Below the pieces are notes generated by a model. The model was not told where the DNA came from and made no database searches. It saw nothing but the letters and a program-made list of their open reading frames with translations. Of a stretch of 64,000 nucleotides of DNA, positions 11,587 to 22,852 are shown in pieces. The stretch is taken from positions 1,692,317-1,756,316 of the forward strand of contig NW_003314262.1 in assembly GCF_000143415.4 (NCBI RefSeq), read 5' to 3'. Positions within the stretch are counted from its first letter, which is position 1; every line of letters starts with the position of its first letter. Source of the DNA: Selaginella moellendorffii (taxonomy: Eukaryota > Streptophyta > Lycopodiopsida > Selaginellales > Selaginellaceae). The position numbers and the translations under genes were made by a program.

Positions 11587-14500
11587 ATACAGGTGAAGGG
11601 GTGAAAGCCCAAAGTGTGTGTCTCCCGGGGGGGCGGGGGGTTCCAAAAGTATAGTAGGGATAGTGATGTCTACGAATTAGTCTTGAAGGAACTCTCCAGT
11701 GGTGCTTCCAAACTGACTTGAGGTTGAAACTGGGGTCGAGGGGCCTTGGGTGGGAATGAGCATGGACTTGGGTGGTGCCGGAGGGGCCACCCCAGGAAGT
11801 GCTCAAGAGTAGCTCCCACTCCTGAAACGGAAACCGATTGCGGTGTTCCTGGCTCATGTGAAGTGGTGCCCCACTTGAGTACCTTGTGGCTCATTAGTCC
11901 TCGCCCTTCCTAGGGGCTTAAGCCTTTCCTTCAGGATGGAAGTGGGCCACGGTGTTTTGCCCCAGCATCCCAAAGCAAGTGTTGCACCCAAGACTTGGGA
12001 TTTATGATCAAGTCTTGTGGTACCAAGGGATGTTAGGAACCTGATGGGTTGGTGTGTTTGGCTGCTTGTGCCTGCGGGGAGTGTAGCTGAACCTTAAGTC
12101 CAGTTTAACCCAGGGAGGGGGATTGGAAGAGATTTAGGAATCCGTGGATGGATGGCTAACACTCCGTTGCTCGTGTAGTGAGTAGCTAAAACTAAATAGG
12201 ACCAAGTAGGAGCTGGTACCATAGGCAGGAACTTTGGCAAGGGAACTTAGCAAAAGCCAAGGCAGTGTTGGATGGATAGATGAGGTAAGTTGGCAAATTG
12301 GAAAGGAAAAATTTGTGGCTTACAAAAGGTTTCCTCAAAGAGTTGAGGATGTGATCCAGATGAGCGTTTGACACAGCAAACGGGCTAATGTAATTGTGGT
12401 AAAAAACTATAGTTGGGATCACGGGAAAGATGCAGACTCCAAAACAATAAAGGAGTCACAAGATTACCCTCATATAGTGGAGGTTGGTGCTCATAAATTT
12501 GAGATCAGAATTGATGACTGTGGGAGGTCAAATACGGAAGAGGACACAAGTCCTTGAAATGGTAGCCGGGGCTACTTTTAATAAATGCTAGAACAAACCC
12601 AAGGAGTTGGGGGTGTGCTCGGAGGATGAGTTGGTATTCTCATCACAAGGACAGATAGTTATAAGGGGCAAAGGTTGCTGCTAGAGAACAAAATCAAGTG
12701 TTAGAGTAACACTTGCAAAGATGGTCCTTGTGAGTAGGACATAAATACAAGGAGTTGTATTCCAGTGTGCTAGCACCTCAAGATAGGTCGTCGAATTAGC
12801 AAAGTCCAAAAAGCTGGATAACTCCAATCGAGTCAAGAAATAATCCCAAGGGATTGATAGAAGCATTTGGACTGAGATGTATAGTGCCCCACAAAGGATA
12901 GGGAGGATCTTAAGATCCAAGTATGGAAATAGTGGGTATTTCGTTGGTGGCAGAATGTGCTATGCTAAAGTTGTGGGAAAGAGTTTCCCAGAAGAACATA
13001 ACTTTGGCACAAAGTTGTGCATGAACTCTATGGTGCAGTGCTAATGGATAGTTGGCATAAGAGACAGCTGTATTGATCTTGGCAAAAGACCTAGACACAA
13101 GTAAAAGGTGTCATAAAAGTAGGCTTGTGGAGCCGATGGTGTAGAGACACTAAATGTGCCAAGGTGTATTGCCTTGAGGTCAAGTTAACGGGTTTATAAG
13201 AACCCCTTCCAAAGGAATCCCAATGGAAATGGGAATTGCATAGCTTAAGCTGGAAGGCATGTGGTTAGAGTGTGGTGATCCAGATAATGATGGAAGTGTG
13301 GAAGCACTAGCAATGAATTGTAGGACTTGACAACTATGAAACAACTAAGCAAAAGGTGCAAAATAATTGGTTAAACTAGTAGAAGGTGACTACCTAAGAC
13401 TTCTTATTGGCATAAAGAAGTTAGATATACCCTTATGAGGGATAAATTGCTTATGTTGCGAGATAATAAGTCAATGTCGTAAAGGGAATGCTCATTGCCA
13501 AAGAGGCTATCATTGGGACACCCAAGCACTCTAGAACACCAGGAGGTGGTGTTTGGGGCAATGGATAATGCCCAAGGGATAAAGTCCTTAGCAAATGATG
13601 GATAGGAGGTGCTATCCAAATGTCCAAGGTTGCGGAGACAGGAGAAGTCTATCTACCCAAATTGAACAAAGCCAAAAAGAGATTTTGGCAAGGCTAGTGA
13701 TGGGCATATAAAGGCCCATAAGTAGCAACAATGACCCCAATGTGTGGGATTACAAGGTGAGCAAACCCGGATTGAGGAACCACTCCCTAGGCTGTCGGGT
13801 AGGTTCATCCCTATGAATACTTGCCAAAGCATGGTAGAAAGTGCAAAGCTATTTTCCTAGTATGGATGAGAATGACCGAAGGAAATGTATGAGGCCAAAA
13901 GGCAAGTAGAAAAGGATAGACCCGAACTATAGGAATCGAAGGGCATAACCAAAGGTGGTTATGTAAGTTGGGAGTGGAGAATCAAGTGGGTGCTCAAGCA
14001 TGTTGTCACTAGCGACTATGATGCCATAGAGAGTCTAAAGCATGGAATTGTCTATGTTAGACCATGTTAGGTGAAAGGAGAGGCCTTAGCAAGCTAAAGG
14101 ACAAAGTTCCTTCAAAAGGTTCCCAAAGACAATTCTAAGTAGCTTGATACCTAGAAAGCCAAGTGTAAATGGTTCATAGAATGCAAAATCAAAGTGGTGC
14201 AGTATAAGCATGGTCTTAAAACTTGGCATGAGGTGAGGCTATTAAGGTTGGGGAAGTAGTTCCCGAGTGTTCAAAGAGAAAGCTTTGAACGAAAGTCAAT
14301 GGTTAAGGACTTTCACGCTTATGCATGAACTATGTTACGGTGGCCGGATGACTTGCTAAGTGAGATTGGCATAGTTGAAGGTGCTAACTTAAAAAAGGGT
14401 GGCCTATGGGGCCAAGCATGGAGAAGTCCATGCATGATCATAGACATGTCAAGTGAGAGGACTTGGCAATGCAGAGGAACTAGGTTCCTAAGCTGTGATT

Positions 14501-14591
14501 TGTAGCGCGTTTTAAGTCTAAGTTGGTGCATCGGCGTGAGGAATTGCACCAGGCATCTTGGGTGATGCCGTCCGTAAATGCATATACGGAG

Positions 14592-14637
14592 GTTGGGTTC
14601 GAGTCCCGACCCTCTAGTGCTTGGGTTCGAGTCCCAA
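14592..14637 (+). other. Two tRNA T-arm-like hairpins in element D
   Basis: GTTGGG-TTCGAGT-CCCGAC and TTGGG-TTCGAGT-CCCAA lie 10 bases apart. Each has a 5-6 bp stem and 7-nt loop with the tRNA B-box GGTTCGAGTCC. No acceptor or anticodon arm surrounds them, so they are not tRNA genes. Equivalent pairs occur in elements C (minus strand) and A. Confidence 0.7.
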
Positions 14638-16111
14638 ATCACTAAGGCGTGGTGATGGTTTGGAATATGAGGACACTTATTTTTCGGTGGTCATGGACTC
14701 TTAGTAAGGAGACTAGCTTGGGCACACTACCAAGTGGGGAATGCTCCGAAGTCGTGATACACGGTTAGATTGATTAATGTGAAAACTCGGCATATCTAAC
14801 TTGAACACTTTGGTGCAAGTGGCACCAAGGATGTGGTGAATGAGATGGGGACACCCAGTCTCAGTTGCTATGGACCATTGGCTGGAAGGGCTGGCTTGGG
14901 TGCACCACCAAGTGTGGGGGATGCTTCCGGGGTCATGGTGAACAACTTAAAAGTCTAGAAGACTTAATGCCTATTGGCAAACCTGTTAAGATGCCAAGGT
15001 TGGATCACTAAGTGATCTTATGGCTAAAACAAGGATAACGTCCTTGTGGGGTTAGGAAATAAAGTTCCTAATTCAAAGCATTGATTTGAACTATTGATGA
15101 TGGTGTGGTTTGGGCAAAGGGACTAAGTGAGAAGAACACCTAAGGGAAATGAGTTGTGTCAAAGCGATAGCATAATAAGTCTGAAAAAAGTAGTCTCTAT
15201 AGGAGACCCATAGGAGGGTCACAAAGTTGGGCCGTGGATAAAGCCCACAGTAGAAAATACTAAAAAGACATATTAGGGGTGAACACCCTCTGGACTTGGC
15301 AAAACAAAGTGTTTGTATAGAACCGAAAAGATACCTCGAAAATGGAAGTAGTGATCCTATGTTGTTAGGTGCAACAATCAAGGATAGGAGCAAAAGACTA
15401 GTGGTTAAGAAAAAGGCCATGGGAATCATGGGAAAGAATCCAAATGGCAAAATTAGGCCAAGAATACTAATGTGTTGGGTGCTAATGGATTGTGGGAAAG
15501 GCAATATGTTTCCAAGAATGGATTCCTAACTACTCCAATTTGGCAAAGGTGGAAGATCCAAGGGTGAGAGTGGTAAGGTAGCCAAATGATAGGGCCGTGA
15601 ACAGCCTTAGTACAAATTATGATAACTGGAACTTAGTGCTAAAGGTAGTACGAAATCAAAGAGAGGATGATGGTGCCCTCAAGTAGAGAACTTTCTAGGA
15701 TGGGGAAGTGGAGTTGCACCATATGTGCAATGCAAGGTGTTATAGACACCCAGAAAATTGACTTCGAGAAGTCAGAATTAAAAGTTCCAAAGTGCAAAGG
15801 TTATATTGATGGAAATTAAGACTACTCGAGAATGAGTAATAGGATTGAGATAGAGAAGATGTCTTTAATAGGTTTAGTGAGAACTAAATCAATAAAATGA
15901 GAGAATCACCACAAGTGGTCGAATGAGTCTCTAAGTTGGGAAGACTATGCTCCTTAGAGGATGGGAAAGGCATGGTGAGCCTTTGGTATCAAACCATTGA
16001 CAAATATTGGCGAGAAGCTAAGGATGGAAAGGGTAATACAAGTTGGTATTACTTTATAAAATAGTTTACTATTCAATGAGGACATTGAACTTTGTCTATG
16101 GGTGGTGGAGT

Positions 16112-16709
16112 TGTGAGACACAAAATCCCTAGGCCCCAAAGTGGAGCTAAAAGGGTGCCATGTGGTAGTGGCCAAAGCGAAAACTAAACAAGCGTAACAC
16201 GTTTGGACTAAAAGCTCCAACTTAAAAGGTCGAGAGCGGGAGTGGAACTCCCAACGAAGGGCTCAAGGAACAAGCACGGAGCAAGCAATAAGTGAGTCTC
16301 TAGAAAAAGGACACGAGATGGATATGAGATGGACCCGAGATGGAGTCCGAGATGAACCCAAGATGGACTCCGAGATGGATCCAACATGGACTCCGAGATG
16401 GAGTCCGAGATGGATTTGAGATGGAGTCCGAGATGGAGTCCGAGATGGATTTGAGATGGAGTCCGAGATGGAGTCCAAGATGGACTCGAGATGGAGTCCG
16501 AGAAGGACCTGAGATGGAGTCCGAAGTTGAGACCGGGACCGACACCGGAACTGAGACCAAGACTGAGACCAAGGCCAAGGCCGAGACTAAGCCCAAGCTT
16601 GAGTCTGAGTCCGAGTCCGAGTCTGAGAGGGTGAAAGCCCAAAGCGTTCGTCTCCCAGACCCTAGGGGGTTTGGTGAGCTCCAAAAGTATAGTGAGGGGG
16701 AGGACTGTA
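16112..16709 (+). repeat. Truncated extra LTR of element D
   Basis: It starts TGTGAGACACAAAATCCC after the polypurine-like GGGTGGTGGAG. It includes a GATGGAGTCCGA array and the GGTGAAAGCCCAAAG block, then stops near AGTGAGGGGGAGGACTGTAG. A second copy of the internal tail GACATTGAACTTCATCTATG follows, and the LTR starts again at 16,742. Confidence 0.85.
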
Positions 16710-16741
16710 GGACATTGAACTTCATCTATGGGTGGTGGAGT

Positions 16742-18266
16742 TGTGAGACACAAAATCCCTAGGCCCCAAAGTGGAGCTGGAAGGGTGCCATATGGTAGTG
16801 GTTAAAGTGAAAACCAAATGAGCATAACACGTTTGGATTAAAAGCTCCAACTTGAAAGGTCGAGAGCAGGAGTGAAACTCCCAACGAAGGGCTCAAGGAA
16901 CAAGCACAGAGCAAGCAATAAGTGAGTCTCTAGAAAAGGGACACGAGATGGACCTGAGATGGAGTCCGAGATGGAGTCCGAGATGGACCTGAGATGGACC
17001 CGAGATGGAGTTCGAGATGGAGTCCGAGATGGAATCCGAGATGGACCCGAGATGGAGTCCGAGATGGACCCGAGATGGAGTTTGAGATGGACCCAAGATG
17101 GAGTTCGAAATGGAGTCCGAGAAGGACCCAAGATGGAGTCCGAAGTCAAGACCGAGACCGAGACTGGGACCAAGACCGAGATTGAGACCGGGACCTAGAC
17201 CGAGACCAAGGCCAAGGCTGAGACCGAGCCCAAGGCTGAGTCCAAGTCCGAGTCCAAGTCTGAGTCCGAATTCAAGTCTGAGAGGGTGAAAGTCCAAAGC
17301 GTTCATCTCCCAGACCCTGGGGGGTTTAGTGAGCTCCAAAAGTATAATGAGGGGGAGGATTGCAATGGAGCCAGTTTGGCTAGGAAAGGCCAGTTTGGCC
17401 CAAGAAGGCTGTTCCCAAGTGTTGGGTGATGGGATAACCACTAGAAGTCCAAGGCTAAAGTGAATATAGATTGACAAGCGGGGTAGCTTGGTGAAGTGTT
17501 CAAGAGCCGGCTCTAGTTCCCTCGGAAGATCGACTGGCCAATGCTCTTAGTCCAAGTGTGGGTGGCACTACCTACTTGGATACCTAGTGTGGCTCAATGG
17601 AACCTCGCTCTAAACCCATGGCTAGAGCACCCAAAGGCAGAAGGCAGGGAAAGTACCCATGAGGCCACGGTGTTCCAAAATGTTGTTCCAAAGTCCCAGA
17701 CTATGGAAAGGAAGAGGAGTAGCCCTCTGGTGTGGTGACCAAGGACATGGTCACACGGTGAGGAAGTCCTAAAGGACTGTGGGACTTAGTGGTCGGGCTT
17801 GTGGGCCTTGATCTAGTGGCAGTGTTGGTGAACACAGCCATGGATAGAAAGGGATTTAGTGAGGACCGAAAAGGAGATATTGGGGAAGGCTATTCTCCAT
17901 GTCTGCGGGCATCCTAAGTATGCTAAGGAGTGGATTTGGGATGACCATTCATGGACGGATGGCCCAGTCTTGGAGAAATAGGATTGCAAAGCAGGTGGTG
18001 TTGGACCACCAATATGACCAAGGTGAATGAGCATGGCCTAATGTAATAGGCTGATATGTCGGTGGTACCTTGGGGTGCCGATCATAGGATCGGACACATG
18101 GAGCACTTGGACCAAGTGCAAAGGTTGAGTGGCATGGATGCCATTCTCAGGGATAGCAAGCCCTAAGTTTGGAATAGGACTTATGGAGGTGGTGAGTGAG
18201 ACTCCTTCAAGTGGTCAAAGGTGTGGCTAAATGACTAAAGTAAAATGGAAAATTTAGTCACTTACA
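16742..18266 (+). repeat. 3' LTR of element D
   Basis: It begins TGTGAGACACAAAATCCC and ends AGTCACTTACA, about 1.5 kb. It contains a GATGGAGTCCGA/GAGACCGAG array (16,946-17,280). Directly after the end, the sequence turns into an inverted LTR fragment. Confidence 0.85.
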
Positions 18267-19373
18267 TACTCCTCTTACTTTCTATGGTCTGGGACTTTGG
18301 GACAACATTTCGGAACACCGTGGCTCTACGCAGGCCTCGTGGGTACTCTCCACACTTTCTGCCTTTGGGTGCTCTAGCCATGGGCTTAGAGCGAGGTTCC
18401 GCTGAGCCATACCAGGTATCCAAATACGTAATGCCACCCACACTTGGACTGGGAGCATCGACCATTTGATCTCCCGGGGGAACTAAAGCCGGCTCTTGAA
18501 CATTTCACCAAGATACCCCACTTGTCGGTTTGTATTCACTCTAGTCTTGGATTTCCCAGTGGTCAGCTCATCACCCAACACTTGGGTACAGCCTTCCTGG
18601 GCCAAATTGGCTTCTCCTGGCAAAACTGGCTCCACTAGGCTCCAACCCCCACACTCTCCCTATTATTTTTTGGGAACCCCGGGGAGCACCCCCCCCCCCC
18701 CCCCCCATAGGGGATGATCGCTTTGGGCTTTCACCCAACTGCCTGTATTAGTATTCGGATTAGTCTCGGACTCGGTCTCGGTCTTGGTCTTGGTCTCGAT
18801 TCCATCTCAGACTCCATCTGTTCTCGGGTTCATCTTAGACTCCATCTCGGGTCCATCTCAAACTCCATTCCGGGTCCATTTTGGACTCCATCTTAGACCC
18901 CATCTTGGGTCTATCTCGGACTCCATCTTGGACTTCATCTCGGGTCCTTCTTAGACTCCATCTTAGACTCCATCTCGAACTCCATCTTAGACTCTATCTC
19001 GGGTCCATCTCGGGTCCATCTTGGACTCCATCTTGGGTCCATCTTGGGTCCATCTCGGACTCCATCTCAAGTTCATCTCGGACTCCATCTCGGACTCTAT
19101 CTCGGACTCCATCTTGGGTCCATCTCATATTCATCTTGGACTTCACCACATGTCATGTGTTGGTCCTCTTGTGTCCTTTTTCTAGAGACTCACTTATTAC
19201 TTGCTGCTTACTTGTTCCTTGAGCACTTCGTTAGGAGTTCCACTCTTGCTCTCGACCTTTCAAATCAGAGCTTTTAGTCCAAACGTGTTACACTCGTTTG
19301 GCTTTTCCTTTGGCCACTACCACGTGGCACCCTTCTGGCTCCACTTTGGGGCCTAGGGATGTTGTGTCTCACA
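18267..19373 (-). repeat. Inverted family-C LTR fragment
   Basis: The reverse complement starts TGTGAGACACAACATCCC at 19,373, carries a TCGGACTCCATCT-type array (18,760-19,140) and a run of C (18,689-18,706, G-run on the element strand), and breaks off at 18,267 against the end of LTR D. The two LTRs form a near-palindrome of over 1 kb per arm. Confidence 0.8.
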
Positions 19374-20027
19374 GCATAGTTCTCAAATGTTGTTACAAAA
19401 TAATGACAATCTAGTGATTGGAATTGAGCTTGGCCTCCTTACCACTAGTACCATGATCAATGAGCTTATAAGTTCTTCTCTTTGGCTCTTTATATTCTTG
19501 TTTATATAGTTTCATGAACTTGATAAGAAGTTAACCATAATAGCAATAGATAAGACTTTTTTCTTGGTTTATTTTGTTCGTTGCTAAGGAAACTTGGTTT
19601 AAACTTGGTTTTTTCTTTATATTTCTTACTCTTATCTTGTTGACCTATTTTTAACTCTAATGAATATGCTCTTTCCCTAAGTTAAATATGCTAGCATATC
19701 TAGGAATATCCACTATAGGTAAACTCAAAAATAATTCAATCTTGAAACTAGAGGAAAATGAAAGCAAATGATATAAATTTTTATCTCTATGCAAAAGGAA
19801 AGTGATGAAGATCTTCCAAAAGAGGATATTAATGGCTATAGAATGTATTCCCTGTTGCAAAAGATTTTCCTTTTTTCTTCTCTTTTTTTTTTTTTCCCCC
19901 TTAAGCCAATTGGAAAATGGGCAATTGCTTGATGAAAGAGCCCTTAGTGGCTATTTTATCCCTATTTATCCCCTAAGTTTCCAAGGATCCATGGTGACAA
20001 TATATCCAAATGTCATCCCATGATCAT
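19374..20027. other. Gene-free spacer
   Basis: AT-rich DNA with no convincing frame. Bases 19,895-20,027 (from CCCTTAAGCCAATTGG onward) are repeated at about 28,675-28,812, right of element C, so C sits between two copies of the same flanking unit. Confidence 0.6.
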
Positions 20028-21036
20028 ATGCGCTACACTCACCCCCTTTTCAGAGATGTCAATGTCTTTATTGACTATTGACTAACAACCCCTATTGAGC
20101 CAAGTATTGTAGTCCCATAGTGGATATTTTCATCCGTGGATACTCCATATAAGAGGAAGGACAGACGCATAGATGCCCAATATGTACGATTTCAAATTTA
20201 ATCACATGCGCTACACTCACCCTATTTTCAGATATGTCAATGTCCTTATTGACTATTGACTAAAGGAAAGACATATGCATGAATGTCCAATACGTACGAT
20301 TTCAAATTTAATCACATGCGCCACTGACCCCCTTTTCAGAGATGTCAATGTCCTTATTAATTATTGACTAACAACCCTATTGAGCCAAGTACCGTAGTCC
20401 CATAGTGGATACTTTCGTCCGTGGATACTTCACATAATAAGAAAGACATATGCATGGATGCCCAATACGTATAACCTCTACTGAGCCAAGTACCACAATA
20501 CCATAGTGGATACTTTCGTCCGTGAATACTTCATATAAAAGGAAGAACATATGTATGGATGCCCAATATGTATGATTTCAAATTTTAATCATATGCGCTA
20601 CACTCACCCCCCTTTTAGAGATGTCAATGTCCTTATTGACTATTGACTAGAGGAAGGATGTATGCATGGATGTATAATACGTATGATTTCAAATTTAATC
20701 ATATGTGCTACACTCACCCCCCTTTCAAAGATGTCAATGTTGTTATTGACTATTGACTAAAGGAAGGACGTATGCATGGATGTCTAACAATTTCAAATTT
20801 AATCACATGCGCTACACTCACCCCCCTTTTAGAGATGTTAATGTTCTTATTAACTATTGACTAACAACCCCTACTGAGCCAAGTACCGCAGTTCTATATA
20901 ACAACCCCCCCTTTCAAAGATGTCAATGTCCTTATTGACTATTGACTAACAACCCCTACTGAACCAAGTACCACAATCCCATAGTAGATACCTTTGTCTG
21001 TGAATACTCCATATAAGAGGAAAGATATACGCATGG
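20028..21036. repeat. Local tandem-repeat array, about 110- and 180-bp units
   Basis: Units begin near CATGCGCTACACTCACCCCC and contain GATGTCAATGTCCTTATTGAC and CCCAATACGTACGATTTC. Starts fall near 20,028, 20,206, 20,317, 20,591, 20,701 and 20,806. Long units carry an extra block from CAACCCCTACTGAGCC to CCATATAAGAGG; short ones skip it. Element C inserted inside a unit, because GCATGG on its left continues as GGATGCCCAAT on its right. Confidence 0.85.
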
Positions 21037-22852
21037 TGTAAGTGACTAATTTTTCCATTCTACTTTAGTCACTTAACCACACCTCCGACCACTTGGAGGA
21101 GTCTCATTCACAACCTCCATAAGCCCAACTCAGGACTTGGGGCTTGCTTGCCCCGAGAATGGCATCCATGCCACTCAACCTTAGCACTTGGTCCAAGTGC
21201 TCCACGTGTCCGATCCCATGATCGACACCCCAAGGTATCACCGACGTACCGGCCCGTTACGCTAAGGCCATGCCCATTTACCTTGGTCACACTGGTGGTC
21301 CAACACCACTTGCATCACCGTCTTGGCCCTCCAAGACTAGGCAAACCATCCGTGAGTGGTCATCTCAGATCCACTCCTTAGCATCCTTAGGATGCCCACC
21401 GACAAGGGGAATAGCCTTCCCCAATATCCCTCTGTCAGTCCCCACTAAGTCCCTTTCTGCCCCTGGCCGTGTTTGCCAACACTGCCACTGGATCGAGACC
21501 CACAGGCCCGACCACTAAGTCCCACAGTCCTCTGGGACTTCCTCACCACACGACTGTGTCCTTGGTCACTACCCCAGAGGACTGCTCCTCTTCCTTTCCA
21601 CAGTCTGGGCCTTTGGGACGACATTTCGGAACACCGTGGCCTTACGCGAGCCACCTGGGTACTCTCCTCGCCTTCTGCCCTTGGGTGCTCTAGCCATGGG
21701 CTTAGAGCGGGTTCCGTTGAGCCACACCAGGTATCCAAGTAGGTAGTGCCACCCACACTTGGACTGGGAGCATCGGCCAGTCGATCTCCCGGGGGAACTA
21801 GAGCCGGCTCTTGAACACTTCACCAAGCTACCCCGCTTGTCGGTCTGTGTTCACTCTAGTCTTGGACTTCCCAGTGGGCAGCTCATCACCCAACACTGGG
21901 TCTGGCCTTCCTGGGCCAAACTGGCCTTTCCTGGCCAAACTGGCTCCACTGCAGTCCTCCCCCTACTATACTTTTGGAGCTCACCAAACCCCCCAGGGTC
22001 TGGGAGACGAACGCTTTGGGCTTTCACCCTCTCAGGCTCCGGACTCGGACTCGGACTCGGACTCGGACTCGGACTCGGACTCGGATTCAGACTCGGACTC
22101 GGTCTCGGCCTCGGTCTCGGTCTCGGCCTCGGCCTCGGTCTCGGCCTCAGTCTCGGTCTCGGTCCCGGTCTCGGTCTCGGTCTCGGTCCCGGTCTCGGTC
22201 CCGGTCTCGGTCTCGACTTCGGACTCCATCTCGGACTCCATCTCGGACTCCATCTCGGACTCCATCTCGGGTCCATCTCGGACTCCATCTCGGACTCCAT
22301 TTCGGGTCCATCTCGGGTCCACCTCGGACTCCATCTCGGACTCCATCTCGGACTCCATCTCGGGTCCATCTCGGACTCCACCTCGGACTCCAACTCGGGT
22401 CCATCTCGGGTCCACCTCAGACTCCACTTCGGACTCCATCTCGGGTCCATCTCGGGTCCACCTCGGACTCCACTTCGGACTCCATCTCGGACTCCATCTC
22501 GGGTCCATCTCGGACTCCACTTCGGACTTCAACTCGGGTCCATCTCGGACTCCACTTCGGACTCCAACTCGGGTCCATCTCGGACTCCACTTCGGACTCC
22601 AACTCGAGTCCATCTCGGACACTCCCCCGTGTCATGTGTTGGTCCTTTTGGGTCCCTTTCTGGAGCCTCGCTTTTTGCTCGCTTCGTGCTCGTTCCTCGA
22701 GCCCTTCTTTGGGAGTTCCACTCCCGCTCTTGACTTTTCAAGTCGGAGCTTTTGGTCCAAACGTGTTACGCTCGTTTGGCTCTCGCTTCAGCCACTACCA
22801 CGTGGCACCCTTTCCGGCTCCACTTTGGGGCCTAGGGATTTTGTGTCTCACA
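21037..22852 (-). repeat. 3' LTR of element C
   Basis: 1,816 bp with TG...CA ends. Bases 22,030-22,620 are a nearly pure array of TCGGAC, TCGGTC and TCTCGGACTCCA units (about 590 bp, longer than the 490 bp in the partner LTR). The array lacks stops in almost all frames and so produces spurious frames of 200-380 codons on both strands. Confidence 0.9.

Larger units (their letters stand above)
2977..12324 (+). mobile_element. Solo LTR of family A, split by element B
   Basis: The left piece 2,977-3,009 begins TGTAAGGAATCAACTC, like the LTR starts of element A at 28,973 and 35,350. The right piece 11,249-12,324 resumes with TAAAGGATCCCCGAAAACATGACC and ends GTGGCTTACA exactly as LTR A does. Together they total about 1.1 kb, the size of an A LTR. 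Element D internal sequence lies on both sides with no primer site or internal A sequence, so it is a solo LTR left by LTR-LTR recombination. Flanks are AAGGG and AAAGG, an imperfect duplication. Confidence 0.85.
1799..18266 (+). mobile_element. Element D: non-autonomous LTR retrotransposon (family C), interrupted by nested insertions
   Basis: Order on the plus strand: 3' part of a 5' LTR (1,799-2,751), primer-binding site TGGTATCTGAG (2,755), internal DNA 2,767-2,976, the nested block 2,977-12,324, internal DNA 12,325-16,111, polypurine-like GGGTGGTGGAG, then LTR sequence to 18,266. Without the nested block the internal region is about 4.0 kb, matching the 4.05 kb of element C to which it is similar in the opposite orientation. 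It encodes no gag, protease, reverse transcriptase or integrase that I can recognise, and the longest frames are under 140 codons and mostly antisense. It fits a LARD-type non-autonomous element that must borrow proteins from a coding relative such as element A. Confidence 0.75.

Noticed and set aside
14592-14637. Possible tRNA genes at GGTTCGAGTCC motifs (also 24,311-24,357 and 35,106-35,156)
   Set aside because: Only the T-arm is present; no A-box, anticodon arm or acceptor stem could be paired around it.
20028-21036. CRISPR-like repeat array
   Set aside because: Units are adjacent and degenerate without unique spacers, and the DNA is plant nuclear.
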